In this document: positions 22,229 through 31,841 of the stretch, one piece after another
Layout of the letters: each line of letters starts with the position of its first letter
How positions within the stretch are numbered: the stretch's first letter is position 1
From: Aquabacterium sp.
GTDB lineage: Bacteria > Pseudomonadota > Gammaproteobacteria > Burkholderiales > Burkholderiaceae_C
Assembly: GCF_029946005.1 (NCBI RefSeq)
Contig: NZ_JAQSDR010000009.1
Location: forward strand, 62,001 to 126,000
Direction of reading: 5' to 3'
DNA: 64,000 nt
Position numbers and translations under genes: made by a program
Notes under the pieces: model-generated
Database searches by the model: none
Told to the model about the DNA's origin: nothing
The model's input: the letters and a program-made list of their open reading frames with translations, nothing else

Positions 22229-23348
22229 CGATGTAGCTCATCTCAATGCGGTGCTCGGGCGCCACGCCTTGGGCACGCAGTTGCGAGTATTGGTCTTCAC
22301 GCTGAGACCAAAGGTGGCGCAGGCCGGCGGCGATGTCGCCATCTGAGTGGCCCTGGTCCGCGCGCAGCAGGGTGCGCAGGTCGTGCCCCCGGCTGGCGAA
22401 CAGGCAGGTGAACAGTTGCCCGTCGGTGGACAAGCGCAGGCGGTTGCAATCACCGCAAAAAGCCTTGGTGACGCTGGAGATGAAGCCCACCGAGCCTTGG
22501 CCATCGGCATATGACCACCGCTCCGCCGTTTCACCTGGGCGATGGCCGGTGGCGGCTTGCAAGGGAAACTGCTCGTGGATACGCTGGCGCACCTCGCTGG
22601 ACGGCAGCACCTGCGCCATTTGCCAGGCGTTGGTGTTGCCCACGTCCATGAACTCGATGAAGCGCAACTCGATGCCGGTGCCGCGGAAGTAGCGCGCCAT
22701 GGGCAGGATCTGATCGTCGTTGACGCCGCGCTGCACCACCATGTTGACCTTGATCGGCCCCAATCCCGCAGCCTGCGCGGCCTCAATGCCGGTGAGCACA
22801 TCGGCCACCGGGAAGTCGGCATCGTTCATGCGCTTGAACACGGCGTCGTCCAAGGCGTCCAGGCTCACCGTGAGGCGGTGCAGCCCCGCGTCTTTCAGCG
22901 CCTGGGCTTTGCGGGCCAGGATTGATCCGTTGGTGGTGAGGGTCAGCTCGGGCGCCTCGCCCTCCAGCGTGCGCAATTGCGCCAACTGCTCCACCAGGCG
23001 CTCCAGGTGCCGGCGCAATAAAGGCTCGCCACCCGTCAGTCGCAGCTTGCGCACGCCCAGGCCCAGGAAGATGCGGGCGGTGCGCGTGATCTCTTCAAAG
23101 GACAGCAATTGCGGCTGCGGCAGGAAAGGGTGGTCGCTGCCAAACACATCGCGCGGCATGCAATAGCCGCAGCGGAAGTTGCAGCGGTCGGTCACCGAGA
23201 TGCGCAGGTCGCGCAGGGGGCGGCCCAGCCTGTCCATGGGCTCGTGTGCCGCCGACGGGGAACCTTGAAGGGGAAGGATGGGGCTGGTGCGGGGCGAACG
23301 CAGTTGCTCTCGCAAGCGTTGCAGGGGGACCAGCGTGGACTCACTCAT
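22221..23348 (-). CDS. moaA: GTP 3',8-cyclase MoaA
   Basis: Radical-SAM enzyme for the first step of molybdenum cofactor synthesis. The N-terminal iron-sulfur cluster motif is CNFRCGYC; the second cluster lies in [21 protein letters not shown]; the chain ends in the functional Gly-Gly (SYIGG). The SAM-binding glycine motif is [11 protein letters not shown]. About 40 residues precede the core ([14 protein letters not shown]), a little longer than usual. An alternative ATG at 23357 adds three residues. Confidence 0.95.
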   Translation of the reverse strand: MSESTLVPLQRLREQLRSPRTSPILPLQGSPSAAHEPMDRLGRPLRDLRISVTDRCNFRCGYCMPRDVFGSDHPFLPQPQLLSFEEITRTARIFLGLGVRKLRLTGGEPLLRRHLERLVEQLAQLRTLEGEAPELTLTTNGSILARKAQALKDAGLHRLTVSLDALDDAVFKRMNDADFPVADVLTGIEAAQAAGLGPIKVNMVVQRGVNDDQILPMARYFRGTGIELRFIEFMDVGNTNAWQMAQVLPSSEVRQRIHEQFPLQAATGHRPGETAERWSYADGQGSVGFISSVTKAFCGDCNRLRLSTDGQLFTCLFASRGHDLRTLLRADQGHSDGDIAAGLRHLWSQREDQYSQLRAQGVAPEHRIEMSYIGG

Positions 23349-23430
23349 GGCCGCCATTGTGCGGCAGCACGGTCGATGTTGGCGGCGCCTTCACCACGTG
23401 ACCCGGGGGGATGTCAGGTTGTTGGCGCGG

Positions 23431-24189
23431 TCAGGGCGTGGTGGGGGCGGCTGCCTCGACCTTGGGCGCGCGGCGGGCGCCGTCAAAGCGCTTTTGCCAG
23501 TAGGACAGGCGCATGTCTTCTACCCGAACCTCGCCACCAGCGCGGGGCGAGTGGATGAACTTGTTGTCGCCGATGTAGATCCCGACGTGCGAGAAAGTGT
23601 GGCGCAAGGTGTTGAAGAACACCAGGTCGCCGGGCTTGAGTTCAGCCTGTTTGACCGACACCAGGTCGGGCGAATTGGCTTGCTCGGAGGCGCGTCGCGG
23701 CAGGATCAGGCCCACGCTATTTTCAAACACATGGCGGGTGAAGCCGCTGCAGTCGAAACCGCTTTCAGAAGACTGGCCGCCGCGTTTGTAGGGCACGCCC
23801 AGAAAATTCATGGCCGACAGCACGAGTTCAGACGCCACGTTGGTGGCTTTGTCGCGAACTTGCTGGGCCAGTTGGGTTACCGGCCTGGTGTTGAGCAGGC
23901 CTTTGTCCGACAGAAACCGGCTGATCGGGTCGCCGGTGTTTTCGGTAGGGGCGGGTGCGGTGTTGGCCGCCGGGGCTTGGCCGGTGAGCGCGGCGATGGC
24001 CGCCACCGCATCAGCGCTGAGGGTTTGCTGCTGCTGGCCAGAGGTCTGAGCCCTGGCCGATGAGACCGAAAATGCCAGGCAAACCGCCAAAATGCCGACC
24101 ACGGCGCGCCCAGCGTTCAAAGTCTGGCTCAGCGGGGCGCTGGCGACTTTGGCAAAAGCTGGGTTGCTGCGGCAAAACTCAAAAGGCAT
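23431..24189 (-). CDS. NlpC/P60 family cell-wall peptidase
   Basis: Secreted Cys peptidase predicted to cut peptidoglycan stem peptides. The N-terminus has a signal-type hydrophobic stretch (VVGILAVCLAFSVSSARA). A Gln/Ala-rich linker follows, then the C40 domain: catalytic Cys in SGFDCSGFTRHVF, His in FSHVGIYIG, and the third polar residue in KFIHSPRAGGEV. The start is the ATG at 24189; the frame is open to 24198, but only with TTG. It lies 82 bp downstream of the moaA start on the same strand, with no sign of a shared function. Confidence 0.9.
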   Translation of the reverse strand: MPFEFCRSNPAFAKVASAPLSQTLNAGRAVVGILAVCLAFSVSSARAQTSGQQQQTLSADAVAAIAALTGQAPAANTAPAPTENTGDPISRFLSDKGLLNTRPVTQLAQQVRDKATNVASELVLSAMNFLGVPYKRGGQSSESGFDCSGFTRHVFENSVGLILPRRASEQANSPDLVSVKQAELKPGDLVFFNTLRHTFSHVGIYIGDNKFIHSPRAGGEVRVEDMRLSYWQKRFDGARRAPKVEAAAPTTP

Positions 24190-24310
24190 GGGGCGCAAGC
24201 TTAAGTTGACTTCGCAATGGACGTCAACCCGAAAAACACGGTCAAAACATCACGTTATCACCGATTCCTCAAGAAACTTGCGCCCATTTGTGCCCTTATG
24301 TGCTTGCGGG

Positions 24311-24733
24311 TTACAGCACGTTCAAGGTCACGGTGATGTTGTTGCGCGTGGCGTTGGAGTAAGGACAGACGATGTGGGCCGCATCGACCAAAGCCTTGGC
24401 TTCGTCAGCGGGCATGCCGGGCAAGGTGATGTTCAAGGTGGCCTGGATGCCGAAACCCGTGGGAATGGGGCCAATCGACACATCGCCTTGCACGCTGGTG
24501 CCATCGGGCAGCTTTTTCTTTTGCTGGCCAGCCACGAAGCCCATGGCGCCCATGAAACAGGCCGAGTAGCCCGCAGCGAACAGTTGCTCCGGGTTGGTGC
24601 CTTGGCCATTGCCGCCCATTTCTTTGGGCAGCGCCAGGTAGACGTCGAGCAGGTTGTCAGAAGATACGGCGCGGCCTTCGCGGCCCCCGGTGGCGGTGGC
24701 GTGGGCGGTGTAGACGATTTTTTCAAGCGACAT
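24311..24733 (-). CDS. ohr: Organic hydroperoxide resistance protein Ohr
   Basis: Thiol peroxidase that reduces organic and fatty-acid hydroperoxides, with lipoylated proteins as reductant. The 140 residues of the OsmC/Ohr fold have both redox Cys: YSACFMGAM (peroxidatic) and IVCPYSNATRNN (resolving). The order of features is that of Ohr rather than OsmC. The ATG at 24733 gives the normal length. A long palindrome at 24765-24788 upstream fits the operator of the MarR-type repressor OhrR, whose gene is found at 45665-46123 rather than next door. Confidence 0.96.
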   Translation of the reverse strand: MSLEKIVYTAHATATGGREGRAVSSDNLLDVYLALPKEMGGNGQGTNPEQLFAAGYSACFMGAMGFVAGQQKKKLPDGTSVQGDVSIGPIPTGFGIQATLNITLPGMPADEAKALVDAAHIVCPYSNATRNNITVTLNVL

Positions 24734-24764
24734 GGTGTGCTCCAGACAGTAGTGGTGGTGGGTC

Positions 24765-24788
24765 AATTAAATTGTGCGCAATTTAATT
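24765..24788. promoter_or_regulatory. Putative OhrR operator upstream of ohr
   Basis: Perfect 10-bp arms aattaaattg and caatttaatt around the centre tgcg, 32 bp before the ohr ATG. AT-rich palindromes of this type upstream of ohr are the known binding sites of OhrR/MarR repressors. The surrounding sequence is also AT-rich and may hold the promoter. Seen directly; binding is inferred. Confidence 0.75.
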
Positions 24789-24925
24789 TTAAAACAAATG
24801 CGCCCATAACATCGGGGCGGCTCAATGGCCCTGGCAGGTTTGGGGGCTCTGTACACCACGTTGGAGGGGGGGACGGCGGCGGCCTAATTCGTTAGGATGG
24901 AGGCCAGGATGGATGGATACGAGCA

Positions 24926-25234
24926 ATGTCTCTGATCGAAAAATCGATAGCCCTGACGATTGCCGCCGCGTGCTTGGTCATGCTGGTGCGGCTGATGATT
25001 GGCGCCCGACGCCGCAACCGGCTTGACAGCACCGTGCTGGGCAACTGGCATCGTGCCAGCACCTGGGTGGTCAAAACCTGGCGTTGGCGCGTGTCCAGTA
25101 AAAAAGCAGCCAAAGAAGCCCAGGCCGTGATCAACCGGGCCCGCACCCGGGGCGACTGGGATGGCAATGTGTTCCGCCCCAAGTCCTTTCAAAAGCCGGA
25201 CAACAAGCCCCGCAAGCCGGTTGACCGGGATTGA
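24926..25234 (+). CDS. Small membrane-anchored basic protein, function unknown
   Basis: A 102-residue protein with one N-terminal membrane segment (SIALTIAAACLVMLVRLMIGA) and a strongly basic, Trp-containing cytoplasmic part (RRRNRLDSTVLGNWHRASTWVVKTWRW, then KKAAKEAQAVINRARTRGDWDGNVF). I do not recognise a named family. It stands alone, facing the convergent dienoyl-CoA isomerase gene (13-bp gap) and divergent from ohr, which lies about 190 bp away. Codon use is like that of the surrounding genes, and the frame covers almost the whole gap, so it is probably real. Confidence 0.65.
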   Translation: MSLIEKSIALTIAAACLVMLVRLMIGARRRNRLDSTVLGNWHRASTWVVKTWRWRVSSKKAAKEAQAVINRARTRGDWDGNVFRPKSFQKPDNKPRKPVDRD

Positions 25235-25247
25235 CAAGGCTTTTGCT

Positions 25248-26072
25248 TCAGTCCAGAAACTCGGGCGTCTGCTTGCTCATCTGCGCCATCATGGCCGCCT
25301 GCAGGTCGCTGGACATCAGCATGGCGGCGTTCCACGTGGCGATGTAGTTCAGGCCATCGGCCACGCTGTGATCGCGGGCGTACAGGATCATTTCCTTGGT
25401 GCCACGGATTGACAACGGCGACTTGGCCGCGATGGTAGCCGCCATCTCGCGCACACCATCGCGCAAAGCCTGGGGCGTGTCGAACACGCGGTTGACCAGG
25501 CCGATCTCTTTGGCCTCGGTGGCCAGCAACTTGCGGCCGGTGTAGGCCAGTTCGCGTGCCATGCCATCGCTGATCAGCTTGGGCAGGCGCTGCAGGGTGC
25601 CCACGTCGGCCGTCATGCCGATGTCGATCTCTTTGATGGTGAAGTAGGCCTCGGCACTGCAGTAGCGCATGTCGGTGCAGGTGATCAGATCAACCCCGCC
25701 GCCCACGCAGGCGCCATGGATGGAGGCCAGCACGGGTTTGCGGCAGCGCTCGATGCTGCTCAAGGTGTCTTGCAAGTCGAGGATCATGCGGCGCAGGTTT
25801 TCGCGGGTGCGGCCATCGCAATCGCTTTTGATTTGGGCTTGCAGGCCCATCATCATGGTCAGGTCAATGCCCGAGGTGAAGTGCTTGCCTTCGCCTTCGA
25901 TGATGGCCACGCGGGCCTCGGGCGTGGTGTCGATCCACTGAAAGGCCTGGCGGATCTCGTGCCACATGGCCAGGTTCATGGCGTTGGCTTTGTCGGGCCG
26001 GTTCAAGCGCACGGTGGCGATGTGGTCGGCCAGGGTGACGGTGAGGGTTTCGTAAGCCATGGGGGTGCTCAT
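25248..26072 (-). CDS. Crotonase-family protein, likely delta(3,5)-delta(2,4)-dienoyl-CoA isomerase
   Basis: Acts in beta-oxidation of unsaturated fatty acids with odd-position double bonds. The crotonase fold is clear in 274 residues: oxyanion-hole segments KHFTSGIDLTMM and HGACVGGGVDLI. The segment FTIKEIDIGMTADVGTLQRLPK carries the Glu and Asp that are the catalytic pair of dienoyl-CoA isomerases, which plain enoyl-CoA hydratases lack. It is the last gene of a three-gene unit with an NTF2-like gene and fadH, which supports the isomerase call. The start overlaps the stop of the upstream gene by four bases. Confidence 0.88.
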   Translation of the reverse strand: MSTPMAYETLTVTLADHIATVRLNRPDKANAMNLAMWHEIRQAFQWIDTTPEARVAIIEGEGKHFTSGIDLTMMMGLQAQIKSDCDGRTRENLRRMILDLQDTLSSIERCRKPVLASIHGACVGGGVDLITCTDMRYCSAEAYFTIKEIDIGMTADVGTLQRLPKLISDGMARELAYTGRKLLATEAKEIGLVNRVFDTPQALRDGVREMAATIAAKSPLSIRGTKEMILYARDHSVADGLNYIATWNAAMLMSSDLQAAMMAQMSKQTPEFLD

Positions 26073-26506
26073 GAGGCTTTGCTTTCTTTGTACGCGGGCA
26101 GGTAGGCCGCCAGGCGGGCGCCCATCTCGGCGCCCAGGGCCTGCAAGGCGTTGAAGGGGCGCACCATCACCTCAAAATCCACGATCAGGCCGGCTTCGTC
26201 AAAGCGGATCAGGTCAATGCCTTTGAGCGATTTGCCATCCACCACGGCGCTGAACTCCAGCACCACGTTCAGGCCGTCCTCGGACACCAGTTGGCGGTGG
26301 TATTCAAACTGGGTGAACACCTTCATCACGGTGTTGAGGATGAGGTTGACGGCCGCTGCACTCACATACGGCTTGAAAGCCATGGGCGAGCGGAATGCGG
26401 CGTTGTCATTGAGGATGGTGGGCAGCCTGCCCATGTCTTGAAGGGACACCATCTCGTGCCACAAGGCCAGGGAGGCGGCTGCGGCGGGTTGAAGTTGGTT
26501 GGTCAT
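26069..26506 (-). CDS. NTF2/SnoaL-like small protein
   Basis: A 145-residue protein with the general pattern of the nuclear-transport-factor-2 fold: an N-terminal helix (LALWHEMVSLQDMGRLPTIL), strands around AAFRSPMAFKPY, and a long C-terminal sheet (VLEFSAVVDGKSLKGIDLIRFDEAGLIVDFEVMVRPFNA). Such folds serve as isomerases, dehydratases or ligand binders, and I cannot choose. It sits between fadH and the dienoyl-CoA isomerase gene, so a role in unsaturated acyl-CoA turnover is likely by context only. The ATG at 26506 is preferred to 26527. Confidence 0.75.
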   Translation of the reverse strand: MTNQLQPAAAASLALWHEMVSLQDMGRLPTILNDNAAFRSPMAFKPYVSAAAVNLILNTVMKVFTQFEYHRQLVSEDGLNVVLEFSAVVDGKSLKGIDLIRFDEAGLIVDFEVMVRPFNALQALGAEMGARLAAYLPAYKESKAS

Positions 26507-26532
26507 GAAATGCTCCTGGGCGTGCAACGAGG

Positions 26533-28584
<2,052 letters not shown>

Positions 28585-28604
28585 TTATGCAATTGGTTGC
28601 ATGA
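28585..28604. promoter_or_regulatory. Putative operator 1 of the fadH operon
   Basis: The sequence ttatgcaattggttgcatga is an imperfect palindrome (7 of 9 pairs) and a near copy of the box 40 bp further upstream. It lies just downstream of a candidate minus-strand -10 box, where a repressor would cover the transcription start. A TetR- or GntR-type fatty-acid regulator is the natural guess; its identity is unknown. Confidence 0.6.
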
Positions 28605-28632
28605 CTGTAGGGGAAGAGGGGTTTTTATGCAA
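28604..28632 (-). promoter_or_regulatory. Candidate fadH promoter
   Basis: Read on the minus strand: -35 TTGCAT (28627-28632), a 17-base spacer, and -10 TACAGT (28604-28609). The -35 is inside operator 2, and the -10 lies between the two operators. The spacing is ideal and the hexamers are four-of-six type matches. Inferred from sequence only. Confidence 0.5.
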
Positions 28633-28644
28633 CTGGTTGCATAA
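28625..28644. promoter_or_regulatory. Putative operator 2 of the fadH operon
   Basis: The sequence ttatgcaactggttgcataa is a perfect 9-bp inverted repeat around the centre tg. It is spaced exactly 40 bp (about four helical turns) from operator 1, so two dimers could bind the same DNA face. Confidence 0.65.
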
Positions 28645-29416
28645 GAGGGTGGTGGGTGAGCCTTTTTGGGGCGTGCGCAAGGATGTGGAGCCTTGCGCGC
28701 AAGGGTTTGAGGGTGGTGGGCGGGTGTTTGAGAGCGGAGCGCGGGGCTTTTGGGCTTGCGGGGTGGGGCTTTGAGGGTTGCGCGCAAGGCATCGGAGCCT
28801 TGCGCGCAAGGGTTTGAGGGCGACGCGCCGGGGTTGGAGGGTTGCGTGCGAGGCTGTATGGGCGGGGCGGGCGAGTCTTTTTGGGGCGTGCGCAAGGTTT
28901 AGAGCCTTGTGCGCAACGGCTTTAGGGTTGCGCGCCGAGTGTTGAAGGCTTGCGCGCGAGGACTTTGGGGCTGGAACGTGGGGCTTTTTGAGAGTTGCGT
29001 CGGGCTATTTGGGTCGTGCCCGCCAGGATTGGACAGTGGGGCTTGAGTGTTTTAGGGCGGCGCGCCACATTTAAAGGGCCGCGAGTGAGGTTGGTGGCGC
29101 CAAGAATTGACCTGTAACAGGACGTGGTCTATGCTGAATGCGCTCCGTTTGTGACGAATTGCTCACGGCGGCGAATAGGGAGCCCGTTGAGATGTTTTAG
29201 ATCACTACGCTTGCCGGGAGGCATGGATTGGCGTATCAAGGCCGCAATTGGTGTATTCATCAAAGTTGGCGCGTATCTCGATAGCCGAAATTAATGCATG
29301 CATTTTTGACGTCCTAAGTATAGTTAGGTGGCGCATAAGAAGGCCATGGCAGTTATTTAAACCGCCAAAGTCGCCTGGAAATTCACCGGTTAACTATTCC
29401 TCAACAGTAGATAAGA
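28645..29416. other. Gene-free stretch with G-rich hairpin repeats
   Basis: No convincing gene. 28660-29000 is G-rich on the plus strand and made of degenerate units containing gcgcaagg...ccttgcgc. The best hairpins are 28675-28698 (8-bp stem), 28778-28809 (perfect 13-bp stem, six-base loop) and about 28891-28910 (weaker). A phrase tttttggggcgtgcgcaagg occurs at 28663 and 28878. Open frames here are low-complexity by-products of the repeat. From about 29100 the composition changes to AT-rich, marking the start of the accessory region; a GTTAGGT heptamer (29323-29329) occurs before the first gene. Confidence 0.6.
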
Positions 29417-29683
29417 ATGAACAAGCGACAGACAACAAAAAAGGTGCCGCAAGGCCCTGCGAGGAAGAAGCCAGCTGCAAAGCGAGTTCTCGTTCAAGGA
29501 AAAGTGACGCAAAGCAAGCAGACGATTGTCACCCCCGGCGACAAGAATGCCCAAGTGCTTGCGGCCACGGTTGGCGGTGTTGTTGTAGGCAATATGATTA
29601 TCCCAGGAGTTGGTGGCGTGCTTCTTGGAGGGATCCTCGGCGCACTTCTTGGGGGTAGCTCATCCAAGGGGTCAAAGAAATGA
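29417..29683 (+). CDS. Small glycine-zipper membrane protein
   Basis: An 88-residue protein with a very basic N-terminal half (MNKRQTTKKVPQGPARKKPAAKR) followed by a Gly-rich hydrophobic segment (VLAATVGGVVVGNMIIPGVGGVLLGGILGALLGG) with the GxxxG spacing of glycine zippers. Such segments pack as helical hairpins in membranes and occur in pore-forming or membrane-disturbing proteins as well as harmless lipoproteins. No signal peptide is clear. Its stop overlaps the start of the next gene (ATGA), so they are translated together. I do not recognise a family. Base composition differs from the flanking chromosome. Confidence 0.65.
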   Translation: MNKRQTTKKVPQGPARKKPAAKRVLVQGKVTQSKQTIVTPGDKNAQVLAATVGGVVVGNMIIPGVGGVLLGGILGALLGGSSSKGSKK

Positions 29684-29997
29684 GCAACCCCAATCTAGTC
29701 GGCCTCTACATAGGCACAGCGGCGGGCGCGTTGTTTTTTATATATAGCTATTTTGCCTGCAATAAAGTACCCGAACTCAACCAAGTTGCAGTGGTTCTTT
29801 TGGCTTGGACCGGGGCGGTCGTTGGCTTTCACCTCGGTTATATTGCATTAACCGCGGACGATCTTACGCTCGGAAAGCTATCAGATCAGCGCGTTGCAAT
29901 TGTTCTCGGCGCTTTGGCTGTAGTTTGGACGGCAGCAGAATCATTTTTTGCCTCAATCAAGGCTGTAAAGGCACAAATTGAACAATCCACCCAATAG
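29680..29997 (+). CDS. Small multi-span membrane protein, unknown
   Basis: A 105-residue hydrophobic protein with three likely membrane spans (about residues 8-26, 36-58 and 72-92), linked by a polar loop (ALTADDLTLGKLSDQRV) and ending in a short charged tail. It is coupled to the glycine-zipper gene by a four-base overlap, which suggests a functional pair. No family was recognised. Composition is AT-rich with codon use unlike the housekeeping genes, consistent with transfer. Confidence 0.65.
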   Translation: MSNPNLVGLYIGTAAGALFFIYSYFACNKVPELNQVAVVLLAWTGAVVGFHLGYIALTADDLTLGKLSDQRVAIVLGALAVVWTAAESFFASIKAVKAQIEQSTQ

Positions 29998-30053
29998 TTT
30001 GCAGCGTTCTTCGGATGTACATGCCGCAAAAGTAAGTTGTTGCATAACTGGGC

Positions 30054-30140
30054 GTTTAATGTAGATGCCAAAACTGGCCACGGCCAGTTTTGGTGCCCTC
30101 CGCACTTCGTGCTCTTGCGCCGGTTAACTGGGCATTAGAA
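30054..30140 (+). repeat. attC-like element 1 (degenerate)
   Basis: 87 bp between two accessory genes with the order of parts expected for an integron attC site. R''-like gtttaat is followed by a six-base spacer and L''-like gccaaaactgg. A perfect 12-bp hairpin follows (30068-30079 with 30082-30093). Then come L'-like ggttaac, a five-base spacer and R'-like attagaa. The consensus R' (GTTRRRY) is broken at its G and its last base, so the site would be decayed. A second ataactgggcgtttaat block just before it may be the end of another site. Confidence 0.35.
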
Positions 30141-30175
30141 CTCTCTACCCTGGCTCACGCCTTCAATTAAAAATC

Positions 30176-31744
30176 ATGGATCAACTAACAATTCGCGAAA
30201 TCCTTGACACCGTAATACGAGGGCAAATCAGAATACCAGCATTTCAACGAGGATTCGTCTGGGAGCCGGAGCGCGTTGCCTACTTAATGGACAGTATATA
30301 TAAAGGATTTCCATTTGGATCACTACTTTTTTGGCGAACAAAAGAGCAGTTAAAATCCGAAAACAAACTTGGTCCTTTTGATTTGCCTCAGCCAGCAGAA
30401 GACTATCCAGTCGATTATGTTCTCGACGGGCAGCAACGAATTACTTCAATTTTTGGCGTATTTCAAACGCAACTAACGGGCTCGCCAACGGAAGCTTGGC
30501 AGGGGATTTACTTCGATTTTGCTGCCGATAAGAATGCCCAAGAGTCTCAATTTTTAGCCTTGTTGCCGAATGAAGTCGATCCAAAGCGGCATTTTGCGCT
30601 AAAGACTCTCTTTGATACAACAGCCTATAGAAAAGCAACATCCGGATTTGACGAGGCGCTTGCCAGGAAAATCGATGAAATGCAAACAGTTTTCAAAGAG
30701 GCCAGAATACCCGTTCAATTGTTTAAAACAGAGGATAAAGCAACCGTTGCGATTATCTTCGAGAGAGTAAATAGACAAGGTGTGCCACTTGATACCTTGC
30801 AACTTCTTTCAGCTTGGACGTGGAGTGACGATTTCCAACTTCAAGCGCAATTTTCGGATCTCGCCGAACAGCTAGAACCGTTCGGCTTTGGCGGCATGGC
30901 CGATGACTCAAACTTAATTCTTCGCTGTTGCTCTGCAATTCTAGGTAGCGATGCATCACCTGAATCGTTAATGAGTCTCAGCGGAGCAACGGTGCGGGCT
31001 CGATTTACTGAGGTGCTGAACGGAATCAGAGGCGCAGTCGACTTCGTAAGAACAAATTTTTCTGTCCAGTCTCTGGAGAACCTTCCATTTGCCAACCTAT
31101 TAGTACCTCTGTCTGCATTCTTTGCCGTGCCTGGGAATAGTGAAATAAAGTACACAGACGAACAACGCAAGGTTATTGTCAAATGGTTTTGGCGTGCATG
31201 CTTCGGAAAGCGATATAGCAGCGGCCTTCTCAGAAATTTGAACAGCGACATCGAGGAAATGCGAAAGCTGCGCGAAGGCAAGCCATCAGCGCTTGGCGGC
31301 TTTCCAATCACAATTACTGAAGATTATTTCACATCCAATATTTTTACAATTGGAACGGTCAACACGAATACATTTATCTTGCTTCTTGCGCAGCAAACAC
31401 CGTTGAGCTTTATTTCTGGCGCTCCGATCGATTTGGCAGAGAAACTAAGGCAAAGCAATCGCGCCGAATTTCACCATCTCATGCCAAAAGCTTTTCTGCA
31501 AATCACAAAACAAGAGAGCCATAGCCCAAACTGTTTGGCCAACTTCGCCTTCATATCAAGAGCCGACAACCGAGCTCTTGGCGGGGCGGCTCCAAGCTCA
31601 TATAAAAGCCATATGCCAAGCAATGCCGATTCTATACTTGGTTTTGCGCTATGCACAACCGCATTATTCAACGACGATTTCAAGGAATTCATCAAAGATC
31701 GGACGGAAATACTAAAGATTGCTGCCGAAGCATTGTGCGTCTAA
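30176..31744 (+). CDS. DUF262 domain protein with C-terminal HNH-like nuclease region (GmrSD-like)
   Basis: 522 residues. The N-terminal DUF262 (ParB/Srx-like) domain shows IRIPAFQRGFVWEPERVAYLMDSI and the DGQQR motif (84-88), proposed to bind and cut nucleotides to power nuclease activity in GmrS/SspE-type proteins. Near the C-terminus, FHHLMPKAFL (His 433-434, Pro 437), then Asn 452, 456 and 465, match the H-x-x-P...N...N pattern of DUF1524/HNH nucleases. Fused DUF262-DUF1524 proteins are type IV restriction (GmrSD) or related anti-phage systems. Spaces of about 100-180 bp separate it from both neighbours. AT-rich codon use suggests transfer. The substrate is unknown. Confidence 0.8.
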   Translation: MDQLTIREILDTVIRGQIRIPAFQRGFVWEPERVAYLMDSIYKGFPFGSLLFWRTKEQLKSENKLGPFDLPQPAEDYPVDYVLDGQQRITSIFGVFQTQLTGSPTEAWQGIYFDFAADKNAQESQFLALLPNEVDPKRHFALKTLFDTTAYRKATSGFDEALARKIDEMQTVFKEARIPVQLFKTEDKATVAIIFERVNRQGVPLDTLQLLSAWTWSDDFQLQAQFSDLAEQLEPFGFGGMADDSNLILRCCSAILGSDASPESLMSLSGATVRARFTEVLNGIRGAVDFVRTNFSVQSLENLPFANLLVPLSAFFAVPGNSEIKYTDEQRKVIVKWFWRACFGKRYSSGLLRNLNSDIEEMRKLREGKPSALGGFPITITEDYFTSNIFTIGTVNTNTFILLLAQQTPLSFISGAPIDLAEKLRQSNRAEFHHLMPKAFLQITKQESHSPNCLANFAFISRADNRALGGAAPSSYKSHMPSNADSILGFALCTTALFNDDFKEFIKDRTEILKIAAEALCV

Positions 31745-31752
31745 GCGGCAGG

Positions 31753-31837
31753 TTCTAATTGGTGGTCCAACTCGGCCCTCTATTCAATACTCGCTTAGGC
31801 AAGGCCAGGCGGGCGACCCTTACCTCGGGCGTTAGCA
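31753..31837 (+). repeat. attC-like element 2 (degenerate)
   Basis: 85 bp filling the gap between the DUF262 gene and the next gene. R''-like ttctaat, the six-base spacer tggtgg, and L''-like tccaactcgg are followed about 45 bp later by L'-like cttacc, the spacer tcgggc, and R'-like gttagca, four bases before the next start codon. R' matches GTTRRRY except for its last two bases. Length and layout resemble element 1. Confidence 0.38.
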
Positions 31838-31841
31838 ATCT

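Noticed and set aside
28660..29000. CRISPR-like array
   Set aside because: Repeat units are degenerate, irregularly spaced and lack unique spacers of constant length; no cas genes.
30068..30093. Intrinsic terminator at the 12-bp hairpin
   Set aside because: No T-run follows, and the loop of two bases is too small; it fits better as part of the attC-like palindrome.
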